Shown piece by piece: positions 11,507-21,833 of a stretch of DNA of 55,821 nucleotides (the stretch's first letter is position 1; every line of letters starts with the position of its first letter). The stretch comes from Ureaplasma zalophigenitalium. GTDB taxonomy: Bacteria; Bacillota_I; Bacilli_A; Mycoplasmatales; Mycoplasmoidaceae. The notes under the pieces were generated by a model. That model was not told the DNA's origin and did no database searches. It saw only the letters and a list, made by a program, of their open reading frames with translations. Location: assembly GCF_025780055.1 (NCBI RefSeq), contig NZ_JAOXHJ010000005.1, positions 1 to 55,821 of the forward strand, given 5' to 3'. The position numbers were made by a program, and so were the translations under genes.

Positions 11507-11543
11507 AAAAATAGTTATATAATAAAGTTATGTAACTATTTTT
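11507..11543 (+). terminator. Hairpin between ureC and ureE (attenuator-like)
   Basis: Arms AAAAATAGTTA (11507-11517) and TAACTATTTTT (11533-11543), extendable inward by five pairs including one G-U, around a TAAAG loop, followed by two more T. It looks like a weak, AT-rich intrinsic terminator inside the operon. It could lower expression of the nickel-loading genes relative to the abundant subunits, or protect the ureABC 3' end from decay. Confidence 0.6.
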
Positions 11544-11563
11544 TTAAAGAAATGAGGGTATCT

Positions 11564-12019
11564 ATGACAACATTTAAGAAAGTTATTAACAATGTTCATA
11601 CATTAATAAACACAATCGGATATGACATTGAAAACATTTATTTAACCAATGACGATGCATTAAAACGCGTAATCATTGCTAAGTCAGAATTAAATAATGA
11701 ATATGGTATTAAATTAGAGGAAGGAAAAAAGCTAGTTGATGGAGATATTCTTTTAATGGACGAAGAGGCAAAAAAAATGATCGTCGTTCGTTTAGAAGAA
11801 GCGGATGTTTTAGAAATATCGCCAGCAACAGTTGGTCAAATGGCGTTTTTAGCTCATAATATTGGTAATCGTCATACACCAGCTCAATTTACAGAAACTT
11901 CAATGATCATTCCATATGATTATTTAATTGAAGAATTCCTACAAACTAGCAACGCAAAATATGAAAGAAAAAAAATTAAACTTAAAGAAGCCTTCAGACA
12001 CTCAGACGCTGCACGTTAA
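11564..12019 (+). CDS. ureE: Urease accessory protein UreE (nickel metallochaperone)
   Basis: 151 residues from ATG 11564, chosen over an in-frame ATG at 11504 because GAGG lies seven bases upstream, whereas the longer start would fall at the foot of the hairpin. The N-terminal peptide-binding-like domain is followed by the metal-binding core with [14 protein letters not shown], the family motif whose His binds nickel at the dimer interface. The C-terminus ([20 protein letters not shown]) has only one His, so the poly-His tail that stores nickel in enteric UreE is absent. UreE passes nickel to the UreF-UreG-UreD complex. The 3' end overlaps ureF. Confidence 0.93.
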   Translation: MTTFKKVINNVHTLINTIGYDIENIYLTNDDALKRVIIAKSELNNEYGIKLEEGKKLVDGDILLMDEEAKKMIVVRLEEADVLEISPATVGQMAFLAHNIGNRHTPAQFTETSMIIPYDYLIEEFLQTSNAKYERKKIKLKEAFRHSDAAR

Positions 12020-12713
12020 TGAGCCGTTGTTGCTTTTGGATTTGATGCAAATTACGAATGCGAACTTTCCAATCGGATCGTTTTCACATTCCTTTGGGAT
12101 TGAAACATATATTCGTGATGAAATTGTGCACGACTCCAAAACTTTAGAAAAAGCTTTATTGCTTTATATGAACGAACAACTTTTATACGGTGATTTATTA
12201 GCTATTCGTGAAGTTTATAATTTGTTAAAAGCAGATAAAATTCAAGAGATTTGAGACATTGATCGAATCATTAGTTTTCAAGGTTTAGCACGAGAAACAA
12301 GAGATGGCCAACGTCGTATTGGTGTACAAATGGTGAAGATTTATAATGAACTTTATAACGATCCACTACTACTTGAATATCATCAAAAAATTAAAGCAAA
12401 AGAATGCTTTGGTAACCCAGCTATTTCATTTGCTTTACTAGCACATTATTTAAATATTGATTTAAGAACGGCATTGTACACGCACTTGTACTCTACAACA
12501 GCTGCTTTAACACAAAACTGTGTGCGAGCTATCCCGTTAGGTCAAGTACCCGGCCAAATTTTAGTGAATAAACTAAAACACACGTATTTTGACGACATTA
12601 TTCATAAAGCTATGGGTTTAGATTTTGAAACCGATTTTTGTAAAAATATTCCAGGATTAGAAATCGCCCAAATGGAACACGAAGATGTCCCAGTTCGTTT
12701 GTTCATGTCATAA
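11961..12713 (+). CDS. ureF: Urease accessory protein UreF
   Basis: About 250 residues with one TGA(Trp) at 12252-12254. Core motifs [18 protein letters not shown] near the N-terminus and [13 protein letters not shown], then [16 protein letters not shown], are those of UreF. The start is uncertain: ATG 11961 gives a 59-base overlap with ureE, and 11928 is also open; neither has a good ribosome binding site, suggesting re-initiation after ureE translation. UreF acts with UreD and UreG, gating GTP hydrolysis and forming the tunnel for nickel delivery to apo-urease. All helical, cytosolic. Confidence 0.93.
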
Positions 12714-12742
12714 TTATCAAATATTGTAAAGGAAAAAATATT

Positions 12743-13369
12743 ATGAAAAAACCATTAGTTATTGGTGTAGGTGGTCCGGTTGGCGCTGGAAAAACTATGC
12801 TTATCGAAAGATTAACACGTAAATTAAAAGATAGCGGATATTCAATGGCTGCAATTACCAATGATATCTATACAAAAGAAGATGCTCGTATTCTATTAAA
12901 TACTTCAGTTTTAGATGCAGACCGTATTATGGGTGTCGAAACAGGTGGATGTCCACATACAGCTATTCGTGAAGATGCTTCAATGAACTTTGCAGCAATT
13001 GAAGAAATGATGGAACGTCATGCAGACCTACAATTAATTTTCTTAGAATCAGGTGGCGATAATTTATCAGCTACTTTCTCTCCGGATTTAGTTGACTTCT
13101 CAATTTATATTATCGACGTTGCTCAGGGAGAAAAAATTCCTCGGAAAGGTGGCCAAGGGATGATTAAATCAGACTTATTCATTATTAATAAAGTCGATTT
13201 AGCGCCTTATGTTGGGGCTGATTTAAAAGTAATGGAATCTGATACTTTAAAATCTCGTGGCGAAAAAGACTTCTTCATGACTAACTTAAAAACTGATGAA
13301 GGTTTAAACGAAGTAGCTAAATGAGTCGAAAGTCGTCTGAAATTATTTTTAGAAGAACAAGTTGAGTAA
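12743..13369 (+). CDS. ureG: Urease accessory GTPase UreG
   Basis: 208 residues; a TGA(Trp) at 13322-13324 is followed by the true end at TAA 13367. P-loop GGPVGAGKT (10-18), NDIYTKEDA, the [19 protein letters not shown] segment with the Cys-Pro-His nickel motif, [15 protein letters not shown], and the GTP-specificity motif NKVDLAP. UreG couples GTP hydrolysis to nickel insertion into urease. AAAGGA precedes the ATG. It ends three bases before ureD. Confidence 0.97.
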
Positions 13370-13372
13370 AAG

Positions 13373-14239
13373 ATGATTTTATCTAAAGAAAAAATCAAAG
13401 AATATTCAGCGTATATGTATATTCTAGTTAGTGCAGATGAACGATACCCAGGAAATTATGCCCATACCGTTCACTTTACTAATTTCTTTCGGACATCTAA
13501 ACCGCTATATGTGGATGAAGATGATCCGACAAACCCATGCTTCCAATTAATTGCCATGGGTGGAGGATATATCGCTGGAGAAGTATATCGTAGTGATTTT
13601 GAGGTAGCTAAAGATGCGAGGTGTATTATTACCACTCAATCATCAACAAAAGCCTACCGAACAGTTAACGGAAAAGCTTCCCAACAATACACAAACATTC
13701 ATTTGGAAGAGAATGCGATTTTAGAATATTTATCAGATAACGTAATTGTTTATGAAAACGGTAAATTTGAACAATTTAATAACTTCCACATGGACAAAAC
13801 AGCTACTTTAATTTATACTGAATGTTTTGGACCAGGATGATCACCGTATGGTATCCCGTATTTATATGAAAAAATGTATCTAAATACAAAAATTTATTAT
13901 GATGGTAAATTGATTTTATATGACAATTTAAAATTCGAACCGTTCCAAAATGATGAATCAGCCTTTGGTATTATGAGTGGATATTTATATTGTGGGACGA
14001 TGTTAGTCATAAACTTAAATGTAACTGAAGAGGATGTGTTAGCAGTGCGTCAAGCAATTAAAGAAGCATATCCTGATATGGACTATGAATTTGGTGTATC
14101 AGGTCTTGATATCCCTGGTTTAGGGGTACGTACGCTAGCTAATACGCACTATGATGTGGAAAAGATTAACGCTGTTGCACATGCTTATTTCCGAAAAAAA
14201 CTATGAAACAAGAGACCGCTTAATTTAAGAAAACCTTAG
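13373..14239 (+). CDS. ureD: Urease accessory protein UreD (UreH)
   Basis: 288 residues, with TGA(Trp) codons at 13838 and 14204; the end is TAG 14237-14239. It contains MGGGYIAGEVYRSDFEVAKDA, ITTQSSTKAYRT and LEYLSDNVIVYENGKF, matching UreD: a beta-rich scaffold that binds apo-urease first and recruits UreF/UreG. Last gene of the operon; a strong terminator follows. The order ureABCEFGD is the mollicute arrangement, with ureD at the end and no nickel permease gene in the operon. Confidence 0.94.
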
Positions 14240-14247
14240 GATAAAAC

Positions 14248-14274
14248 AAAAAAACAAGCTTGGCTTGTTTTTTT
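14248..14274 (+). terminator. Intrinsic terminator of the urease operon
   Basis: Stem AAAAAAACAAGC / GCTTGTTTTTTT with a three-base loop, followed by ATTTTT. Placed nine bases after the ureD stop. Confidence 0.88.
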
Positions 14275-14324
14275 ATTTTTAGCAAAAACTTTATAAGATT
14301 CGTTTAATTTAAATGGTGATAACG

Positions 14325-14969
14325 ATGATTAATACAAAAAAACTTTTTTTCTTATTATTAAAATGGCTGGTTCAACAAAAAATTTGATGAAAAATTAATC
14401 ATTTAAAAATTCATAAATTTGTCTTTTTTTATATGCTATTTGCGTGATTATTAAATATTGATTATGACTTTTCTTATTCGCAGCCTTATACCAATGGACC
14501 GGTATTTACTCAAATATATGGAGACTACACTTATCGATACGACCTTTTAAATGAACACTTAAAACAAGATATTAAAATAAAAAACGTAAATGAACATTGT
14601 GCGCAAAAATCCTTATTTTTAATCATGACCCACACTTGTGCGGAGTTATCAAAGATCACTCATAATTTCCCTTTTTGAAACAAATGACAGCAAACATCTT
14701 CAAAAGATGGGAAACCAAACAGCTTTCTTATTGATTTTTTAGACAACACTGATAAACAAATGATAGGTTTTTTATATACTTGTTGCCAAGAGTATAGAAG
14801 AGTTAAAATTATTTGCATCCATGAAAATTATTTTGTCACATCAAATAATTTTGTCGGAAATTTTAAAACAGATGAAATAGAGATTTTACAAAAGCTAAGT
14901 CACAAGAAGATTTTGGTTAATCCAGTTTATATTGAACGCAGTGATTCAGGGGTCTTAATAATTGATTAA
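14325..14969 (+). CDS. Panacea/SocA-like protein, candidate antitoxin
   Basis: 214 residues, visible only when five TGA codons (two in tandem near 14385) are read as Trp; GGTGATAACG precedes the ATG. The N-terminal half, with KFVFFYMLFAWLL, then PYTNGPVFTQIYGDY, has the order and spacing of the Panacea (DUF4065, SocA-like) domain: a KLLY..-type helix, then a short strand and a xxGPV...Y motif. The C-terminal half is Cys/His-containing (TCCQEYRRVKIICIHENYF) and I do not recognise it. Panacea proteins are widespread antitoxins paired with unrelated toxins (established). The stop codon overlaps the start of the next gene, as in toxin-antitoxin operons. Family assignment by eye; moderate confidence. 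Confidence 0.5.
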
Positions 14970-15381
14970 TAAACGCGATGTCATTACTTTATTCATCCCT
15001 TTTCCTTGTATTAACTCGCAGTTAGCTAAAAAAAGTCATATGTACATTTGTCTTTACAAAAAAATTAATAAAAAAGAAATGTTAAAAGTACAAACCGCCA
15101 AACCTCTTTTGATTAATACACTTGCAAACTATTGTTTGGTGTATCCGGATTTACAGCATAATCCCTTTAAGAAAGTGTCGCTCGTTGATTTAGACAAAGT
15201 GTTTAGCATACATTATGTTAAGATCCCAAGAATACTATGTACAACCATACGATCAAACATTAGCGTTTCGTTATATGAACATTTAAAATCCAAATTAACG
15301 TTACATCCTTATAAACAATATGTTTTAGATCCTTTAGTCATTATCTTATGTAATCACGCTCTAATGGTTATTAATCACTAG
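14962..15381 (+). CDS. Small protein, PemK/MazF-like candidate toxin
   Basis: 139 residues from TTG 14962, overlapping the upstream stop by eight bases, with AGGGG nine bases before it. An in-frame ATG at 15040 would remove the first strand. The opening RDVITLFIPFPCINSQLAKK resembles the first strands and loop of PemK/MazF/ChpB-type RNases (GDIV.v.FP....s...KKR) and is followed by HMYICLYKK where MazF has 'paLVis'. The later VSLVDLDKVFSIHYVKI resembles the MazF dimer strand. The usual 'RP' after the loop is replaced, so activity is doubtful. Coupled to the Panacea-like gene. Could also be an unrelated cargo protein. Confidence 0.42.
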   Translation: MINKRDVITLFIPFPCINSQLAKKSHMYICLYKKINKKEMLKVQTAKPLLINTLANYCLVYPDLQHNPFKKVSLVDLDKVFSIHYVKIPRILCTTIRSNISVSLYEHLKSKLTLHPYKQYVLDPLVIILCNHALMVINH

Positions 15382-15397
15382 CGGTCTTTTTTCTGGT

Positions 15398-15403
15398 TAT
15401 AAT
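15398..15403 (+). promoter_or_regulatory. Candidate -10 box for the cinA-recA group
   Basis: TATAAT 35 bases upstream of the next start codon, preceded by a TGG resembling an extended -10. No good -35. Confidence 0.35.
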
Positions 15404-15437
15404 TATATATGATTAAAAAAGTTAAAAAGGATATTGT

Positions 15438-15902
15438 ATGGTTAAGAAAATTAAAGAATATTTTGAATCACATAAACTAACTCTGTCGACATGTGAATCA
15501 GCTACCTGCGGCGCTCTTGCATCTATGTTAGCAGAGGAGGCAGGAATTTCTAGTTTTTATAAAGGTGGAATTGTAAGTTATGCAAAAGAAACTAAAATTA
15601 ATCTGGTTGGCGTTGATTTAAAGATTATTGAAGATAAAGGAACAATCAGCGCTGAAACAGCTAAAGAATTAGCTCGTAAAACTAATCAATTATTAAACAC
15701 GCATGTTTGTTTGTCAGTCACTGGCAATGCCGGTCCGAGCGGCGATGAGAATAAAGAAGTGGGTTTATTTTATGTTGGAGTAGCTGTAAATGATTTTTGT
15801 TTTGCTAAAGAAATGCAAATTAGTGATAAAGGTCGTTTAAAAAACCGTATTGAAATGGCTTTTGACGCTTTGGCTTATTTGTCTAAAATTCTAGAAAAAT
15901 AA
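15438..15902 (+). CDS. pncC: CinA C-terminal domain protein / nicotinamide-nucleotide amidase
   Basis: 154 residues, the length of a stand-alone CinA C-terminal domain. TLSTCESATCGALASMLAE and SSFYKGGIVSYAKETKINLVGV, then VTGNAGPSG, match the family; the Ser/Thr/Lys-type catalytic region of NMN deamidase lies in the first motif. It converts NMN to nicotinate mononucleotide in NAD salvage, although the mollicute role is untested. cinA is classically found immediately before recA, as here. AAAGGA precedes the ATG. Confidence 0.88.
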   Translation: MVKKIKEYFESHKLTLSTCESATCGALASMLAEEAGISSFYKGGIVSYAKETKINLVGVDLKIIEDKGTISAETAKELARKTNQLLNTHVCLSVTGNAGPSGDENKEVGLFYVGVAVNDFCFAKEMQISDKGRLKNRIEMAFDALAYLSKILEK

Positions 15903-15952
15903 AGAGTAAAATTCATCTTTCAAACGATTAATAAAATAAGGAGATGAAGATT

Positions 15953-16999
15953 ATGAAAACAAAAAAAGAAATAAGTGAACAGAATGATTTAATGAGTTCG
16001 TTAGAAAATAAATTTGCTCGGTCATCATACTGTCTGGCTGATGAATTAAATGCCCAACCGATAACATCTATTTCAACTGGTTCATTACAGATTGACAATA
16101 TTACGGGAGTAAATGGTATTCCAGTGGGTCGGATTACAGAAATTTTTGGGAACGAGTCCAGTGGGAAAACAACCATAGCTTTACAAACAGCTGCCGAGTG
16201 TCAAAAGAATGGCGGAAAGGTTGTATTTATCGACATGGAAGGTTCGTTTGATATTAATTATGCAAAGAAATTAGGAATAAACACTTCTGAATTATTAATC
16301 GCTCAGCCAACAACAGGAGAAATCGCTTTTGAAATGATTGAGACTTTATTAAAATCTAACAACATTAATTTGATTATTATAGACTCGGTAGCTGCTATGA
16401 TTCCTGAAAATGAATTTTTAAATGATATGAATGAAACAGCTATGGGTGCTCATGCACGCTTAATGTCAAAAGGTTTGCGTAAAATCCAACCATTAATTAG
16501 TAAATCAAAAACAGCCATTATTTTCTTAAACCAATTACGAGAAAAAATAAATGTCTTCTTCGGTAATCCTGAAACAACTACTGGTGGTAAAGCACTACGC
16601 TTTTATGCTTCTTTACGAATCGAAACGCGAAAGGCAGATTTAATTAAGGACGGAATTAACAAAATTGGAATAAAAACAAAAATTACAGTTATTAAAAACA
16701 AATTAGCTGCACCTATGCAATCTTGTTATATTGATATATTTTTTGGTCAAGGATTTAATTATGCTAACGAAATTCTTGAATTTGCTATAGAGTACGGAGT
16801 TTTGAAAAAGAACGGATCATGGTTTTATTATGATGAAATGAAAATTGCTCAAGGACGCGAACAATTAAAAAAATATTGTGAAGAGAATTCTGAGTTTTTC
16901 ACAAATATCCAAGGTAAGGTTCTTGATTTGATTCAATCAAGAACAAATAGTGATTTTATACAAGATAAACCAGTCATAGACCAGATAAATAGTTTATAA
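15953..16999 (+). CDS. recA: Recombinase RecA
   Basis: 348 residues. ATG 15953 is preferred because AAGGAG lies nine bases upstream; the in-frame ATG at 15944 would abut that site. Walker [10 protein letters not shown] (66-74), Walker B-like [15 protein letters not shown], the loop [14 protein letters not shown], and [23 protein letters not shown] are all canonical. RecA forms filaments on single-stranded DNA for strand exchange. No LexA is visible, as expected for mollicutes. Confidence 0.97.
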   Translation: MKTKKEISEQNDLMSSLENKFARSSYCLADELNAQPITSISTGSLQIDNITGVNGIPVGRITEIFGNESSGKTTIALQTAAECQKNGGKVVFIDMEGSFDINYAKKLGINTSELLIAQPTTGEIAFEMIETLLKSNNINLIIIDSVAAMIPENEFLNDMNETAMGAHARLMSKGLRKIQPLISKSKTAIIFLNQLREKINVFFGNPETTTGGKALRFYASLRIETRKADLIKDGINKIGIKTKITVIKNKLAAPMQSCYIDIFFGQGFNYANEILEFAIEYGVLKKNGSWFYYDEMKIAQGREQLKKYCEENSEFFTNIQGKVLDLIQSRTNSDFIQDKPVIDQINSL

Positions 17000-17069
17000 A
17001 AAAATAAATTACCAAGAATTCTAAAAAATTTTTACTAATAAGTCCATATAATTAATAAAGGTGATATAT

Positions 17070-18491
17070 ATGACTTATATAATTTTATTTTATATATTAC
17101 TGGGTTTATTAATTTTTATCGCACTAATAACCACAGTTGTTATGTTAGTGTTTGCTAGAAAAAAACAACTGCAATTAAGATGAATTAAAAATACAGATAT
17201 TAATTTATATGAACAAATTAAAGAATTCACTCAATTGAAAAATGACCATCAAATTTTAATGATGGAAAAAGAAAAATTAGAAAAAATAAATAGTGAACAT
17301 TTAAAAACCATTGTTAATTTGCAAACCGCAAAAGAAGAGTGGTTGTTAAAGTCAACAAATTTTAGTGAACAAGACGCTAAAAATGAACTCATGAAATATA
17401 TGCAAATAAAGCATAAAAAAGATTTAGCAAAAGATTATTTAAAACAAAAAAAAGAATTTGATGAATATTTTCAATTTTACGCTAGTAACATTCTTGTTGA
17501 TACAATGCAGAATTTAGCGGAACCATTAATTGTTGAACGATCATTGTTTAACATCACAATGCAAGATGATAGTTTAAAAGGTAAAATTATCGGTCGAGAT
17601 GGGCGAAATAAAGCTGTTTTCGAAAATATAGCAGGGGTAGATTTAATTGTTGATCGTCAACAGCCGATCATTGGTGTTTCCTCGCCAAATCCTATTCGTC
17701 GTGAAATCGCTTCACAAGCTATGCAACGACTAATCGATAGCAAAAATATAGATAGCAATAGAATTGAATTAATTTACGAAGAAGAGAAAAATAAGTTCGA
17801 CCAAAATCTAATTACTATTGGGAAAGATGTTATTGAAAATAAATTAGGTTTTTATGATATGGATCCTAATTTATATCCATATATAGGACGCATGAAGTTT
17901 AGAACTTCTTATGGACAAAATATTTTAACCCATTCATTAGAATGTGCACAGTTAGCCGAAATGATAGCGACTGAATTAAACCTTGATCCAATTAAAGCAA
18001 AAAAAATGGCTTTTTTTCATGATTTAGGAAAAACAATAGATTTCGAAAGTGATTTGGACCATGTAGAAGCAGGGATTTTATTAGCGCGAAAATTTAATTT
18101 TGACGATGACTTAATTAATGGAATCGAATCTCACCATAACAAAGTAGCCCCATCGTCAATTTATAGCGCATTAGTAAAAGTAGTTGACACATTATCTGCT
18201 GCACGCCCAGGAGCACGAGTTAATTCATATGATGAGTATTTTAAACGAGTTCAGGAACTAGAACAACTATGCTATGATTTTGAAGGTGTTAAACAAGCTT
18301 ATGTTATTCGTTCTGGACGACAATTAAGAGTCATGGTAGATGCTAATATTATTAATGATGACCAACTAAATTACCTAGGTTATCAGATTAAACAAAAAAT
18401 AGAAAAGAATGATCTTTTGGGTAACTACAAAATTCAAATAGTTATGATTAAAGAAAAACGCGTTTTATTAGAAACTAACGTTTTAGGATAA
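17070..18491 (+). CDS. rny: Ribonuclease Y
   Basis: 473 residues. The ATG at 17070 is placed upstream of a TGA(Trp) at 17181 and has AAAGGTG before it; this adds the N-terminal membrane anchor (YIILFYILLGLLIFIALITT) typical of RNase Y. A charged coiled coil follows, then a KH domain (GKIIGRDGRNKAVFENIAGVD) and the HD phosphohydrolase core (NILTHSLECAQLAE, MAFFHDLGK, DHVEAG). RNase Y is the membrane-bound endoribonuclease that starts mRNA decay in Gram-positive relatives. It is slightly short compared with ~520 residues, through a shorter coiled coil. Confidence 0.95.
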
Positions 18492-18522
18492 AAAAACCAA
18501 GTCGATACGGACTTGGTTTTTT
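18491..18522. terminator. Bidirectional terminator after rny
   Basis: Perfect 13-base arms AAAAAACCAAGTC and GACTTGGTTTTTT around GATACG, sitting between convergent rny (+) and the small membrane protein gene (-). Confidence 0.9.
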
Positions 18523-18530
18523 ATTATCAA

Positions 18531-18722
18531 CTATTCGGGGGTGTTAATTGACTCTTTTGGCTTTTGTTCAGAATTATTTTGTGTTGAATCTTGGTTGTCC
18601 TGTTTTTGATCTGAATCATTTGTTTTGGATCGAGAAATACCATAAACCGCAAATGCAATCCCTAATGAACCAATAACCCCACAAATAAGAATGATTTTAG
18701 CCTTCTTACTTAACTTGCTCAT
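18531..18722 (-). CDS. Small single-span membrane protein
   Basis: 63 residues: a basic start (MSKLSKKAK), one hydrophobic span (IILICGVIGSLGIAFAVYGI), then a polar Asp/Gln/Asn/Pro-rich tail of about 33 residues. No lipobox Cys. Its ATG overlaps the end of the upstream deoxynucleoside kinase gene by 17 bases. Unknown function; the tail is likely exposed outside the membrane. It is short enough that coding status rests on the tight overlap and clean membrane topology. Confidence 0.55.
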   Translation of the reverse strand: MSKLSKKAKIILICGVIGSLGIAFAVYGISRSKTNDSDQKQDNQDSTQNNSEQKPKESINTPE

Positions 18723-19392
18723 TTTGTATTTTTTTTAATTCTTTTAAAACCTCATTAACTAATTGATCAACTGTTAAATGTGCGTCTAAAACTAAATAAT
18801 TAATTCCGAAATCCTTACATACATTAATCATGTAATCGGTATATTTATTTAATAGGTTTTTAAAATAATCTTCGTTTTTGGCAAAGTTATCAATTTCAAC
18901 TGCCCGATTTCGTAGATAGATTCGTTCCTTAAATAATTCTCAATCACCATCTAAAATGATATATAGTTGTGGAACTCCTTGTTCGTATACTAATTCCTTA
19001 CATACGCCATCTCACAAACTCGCATAATATTGAAAAACAGATGGTTTATTAATGTTTGAATGCGCAAACAATCAATCCTCAAAAATGCTACGATCGAAAA
19101 TTGTTAAATTTTCATGATTACAATTATTTTTATAATTATCAAAACGATTTAAAACAAAGTAAAGTTGAAAAAGTGAACCAAAAAGAACATTATTTTCACG
19201 TTCATACATTTTTTGTAATAGAAGTTGAGTCAATTGATCTTGTTCATTTAATTCATAGATAACACGAGAATTATCAATAGCCTTGTGTAGTGCTTCTGCT
19301 AACGTTGATTTTCCAAAAGCGATCATACCTCCAATAGCAATAGCGTTTGCCAAACGATTCTTTTTAAAAGTTGGTGTTAGTTGTTTATTCAT
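18706..19392 (-). CDS. Deoxynucleoside kinase (dGK/dAK type)
   Basis: 228 residues reading TGA(Trp) codons near 19072, 19012 and 18940. The N-terminus has P-loop GGMIAFGKST, then FDRSIFED (the DRS motif of deoxynucleoside kinases) and the lid ERIYLRNRAVE. It phosphorylates deoxyadenosine, deoxyguanosine or deoxycytidine for salvage, essential where de novo synthesis is missing. Substrate cannot be set by eye. GGGGGA lies before the ATG, and TATAAT on the minus strand at 19418-19423 may be its -10. Confidence 0.9.
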
Positions 19393-19466
19393 GTTTCTTC
19401 CCCCTGTAGTGTTTTAAATTATATACAATATTTTAAATTTAATCATTAGAAAACAAAAAATGATTT

Positions 19467-19495
19467 TTGGGTGTTGCATGTTTGTAACTTATAAT
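19467..19495 (+). promoter_or_regulatory. Candidate promoter of dnaX
   Basis: TTGGGT, 17 bases, then TATAAT (19490-19495), 28 bases before the dnaX ATG. The -35 is weak; the -10 is consensus. Confidence 0.45.
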
Positions 19496-19522
19496 TATAT
19501 TATTAAACTGAAAGGATTACAT

Positions 19523-21511
19523 ATGACTAATCTATCTCTTTATCGGCGTTATCGCCCCCATTGTTTTCAAGAAGTTATTGGTCAAGAACACATTAAGACA
19601 ATATTAATTAATTCCATCGGATTAAATAAAATAAATCATTCTTACATTTTTAGTGGACCACGAGGTATTGGTAAAACTAGTATTGCGCGCATTTTTGCCA
19701 TGTCTATTAATTGTCTTCAACCCATTAATAATGATTGCTGTCAAAAATGCACAAATTGCACAGATCTATTAAACGACACAGCAGTTGACTTTATCGAACT
19801 AGATGCGGCGAGTAATAATGGTGTAGAGCAAGTTCGCTCAATAATTGAAAATGTTTATTATTTACCAAGTAAATTTAAAAAGAAAGTTTATGTTATTGAT
19901 GAAGCACATATGCTTTCTAACCAAGCTTGAAATGCTTTTTTAAAAACCCTAGAAGAACCCCCAGCACACATTGTTTTTATTTTTGCGACAACCGAATTCC
20001 AAAAAATTCCTTTGACTATTATTAGTCGTAGTCAACGTTTTGATTATCAGGCGTTAAATAACAAACAATTAAAAACACTTCTTCAGGATGTTATAAAAAA
20101 AGAAAAAATTGAAATGACCGAGGACGCGCAGAATATTTTAATTAATCTAGCACAATCTTCTGCACGAGATATGCTGAGTTTATTGGATCAACTAAATACA
20201 TCAGATCAAAAAATTGATTTGCAAACCATCCAATCGGTTTTCAATTTAGTTGTTTATGACGATCAAATCAATTTTATTTATCTTGCATTACAAAGCAATT
20301 TTGCTGGTTTAAAGGATTTATTAAAGAAAATCATCGCGAATGGCCATAATGTTCAGGTATTCATTTATGATATTCTGCAAATATTATTTGCCTACAAATA
20401 TGCTATTCTAACTGATAATACAGACGAAAACAGCTTGATTTTATTAAAGGATATGCAAAATTTAAAAAACCATGATCAAATAAGAATCGACCATCTAGTT
20501 CATTCGTTAATCCCTTTACACACTAATTTAAAAAATAGCATGGACCAAGAATTCGAGTGTTTAAAAGCTTTATATCCATTTATATTTTCGAAAGCACATA
20601 AAGGTAATAACAATATTTCAGAACCAGATTTGGACATTAATTTGCAAACAACATCCGAACAGCTAATTGAAAAAAAAATATCAAAAACAGTAAAACAAGA
20701 TCTGAATGAGGACACACAAGCGCTTTTAAATGGTATGGAACCAACCTTAATGTTTAAAAAAAATAATCTAGAAAATAGTTTAAATTATAAAAATGCTAGT
20801 TTTGCAGATGTTTTCCAGACATACGACAAATCATTGCTAAAAATAAAGGATGATTTACAATTAGACAAGATTGATTGGTTTCAAAGAAAAGAAATCCCTT
20901 CTGATTTAACGAACAATCCAAACGTTGTTAAATCAGCTCAATCGACTCAAGAAAATAAAACTGTAGGAAAAACTAAAACACCGATTAATAGTACCTTAAA
21001 AGAGATTCAAGAAGAAAATGTACAAATGAGCATGCAAATTGTTCATAACGTATATACTGATAAACAAAAAACTATTGATGTAAATAATCTTTTAAAAGAA
21101 TTAAAGCATAAATGAAACGAAATTGATTTAAACAACAATGGCTACTCCTTATCTGAAATGAAATGACTAAATTTAATTAAGGAAGTCAAATCTATTGGGG
21201 CTGTTTCAGAACATGGGATTATTTGCGTTTGCAATAAGACAGCCTTACCAAAAATATATAAAGTTTTCACAAATATTGATTTTATAAATTTTGTTTATAA
21301 AAATATTGTTCCTAAAAAACAGTATGCCTTTGTCTCAATAACTGATTTCCAAGGTATTATTGCTGAATATAAAAAACAAAGTAATAGTGAAAAATCACAT
21401 ATAATTAAAGATATTGAGAATGGTTTATGAACACAGCTTTATGAAGAATACGAACGCCAAGGACATGAAGTTTGTGATTTAATAGCTAATTTAGAAGAAA
21501 TAAATGACTAA
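19523..21511 (+). CDS. dnaX: DNA polymerase III subunits gamma/tau
   Basis: 662 residues from ATG 19523 (GAAAGGA upstream), through TGA(Trp) codons at 19928 and 21113. YRRYRPHCFQEVIGQEHI, Walker A GPRGIGKTS (45-53), a four-Cys zinc module around CCQKCTNC, ELDAASNNGV, DEAHMLS and SARDMLSLLDQL are clamp-loader hallmarks. It loads the beta clamp at the replication fork. The C-terminal ~300 residues are Lys/Asn-rich and divergent, the expected tau-type tail. Followed by ybaB and recR, the classic dnaX-ybaB-recR order. Confidence 0.96.
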
Positions 21512-21527
21512 TCAAAGGAGAGACAAT

Positions 21528-21830
21528 ATGAACTTTCAAAAAATGATGCAAGAAGCACAAAAACTACAAAATTCATTAAAGAAAAAACAAGCAGAATTAG
21601 AAGCTAAAGATTTTGATTTTGACTACAAAGGTCTAGTGGCAGTAAAGATTAAAGGTAATCTAGAAATTTTAGGAATCACCTTTAACCCAGATATCATTGA
21701 CGCTGATGATGCAGACACCCTACAAGATGTTACTGTGAAAGCTATTAACGAAGCAGTAAAAACAGTCCAAGCAGCTAAAGAAGAAATTACTAATTCAATT
21801 ATGCCAGGCGCTGCTGGTAAATTATTTTAA
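21528..21830 (+). CDS. ybaB: YbaB/EbfC family nucleoid-associated protein
   Basis: 100 residues from ATG 21528 with AAAGGAG upstream; an in-frame ATG at 21504 inside dnaX lacks a site. MNFQKMMQEAQKLQNSLKKKQAELE followed later by VKIKGNLEILGITFNPDII and a short C-terminal helix is the family pattern. Small dimeric DNA-binding protein, expected to coat the nucleoid. Placed between dnaX and recR as in most bacteria. Confidence 0.93.
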   Translation: MNFQKMMQEAQKLQNSLKKKQAELEAKDFDFDYKGLVAVKIKGNLEILGITFNPDIIDADDADTLQDVTVKAINEAVKTVQAAKEEITNSIMPGAAGKLF

Positions 21831-21833
21831 TAA

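Noticed and set aside
11504-11563. Longer N-terminus for UreE
   Set aside because: The extension would start in the hairpin, has no ribosome site, and does not resemble UreE.
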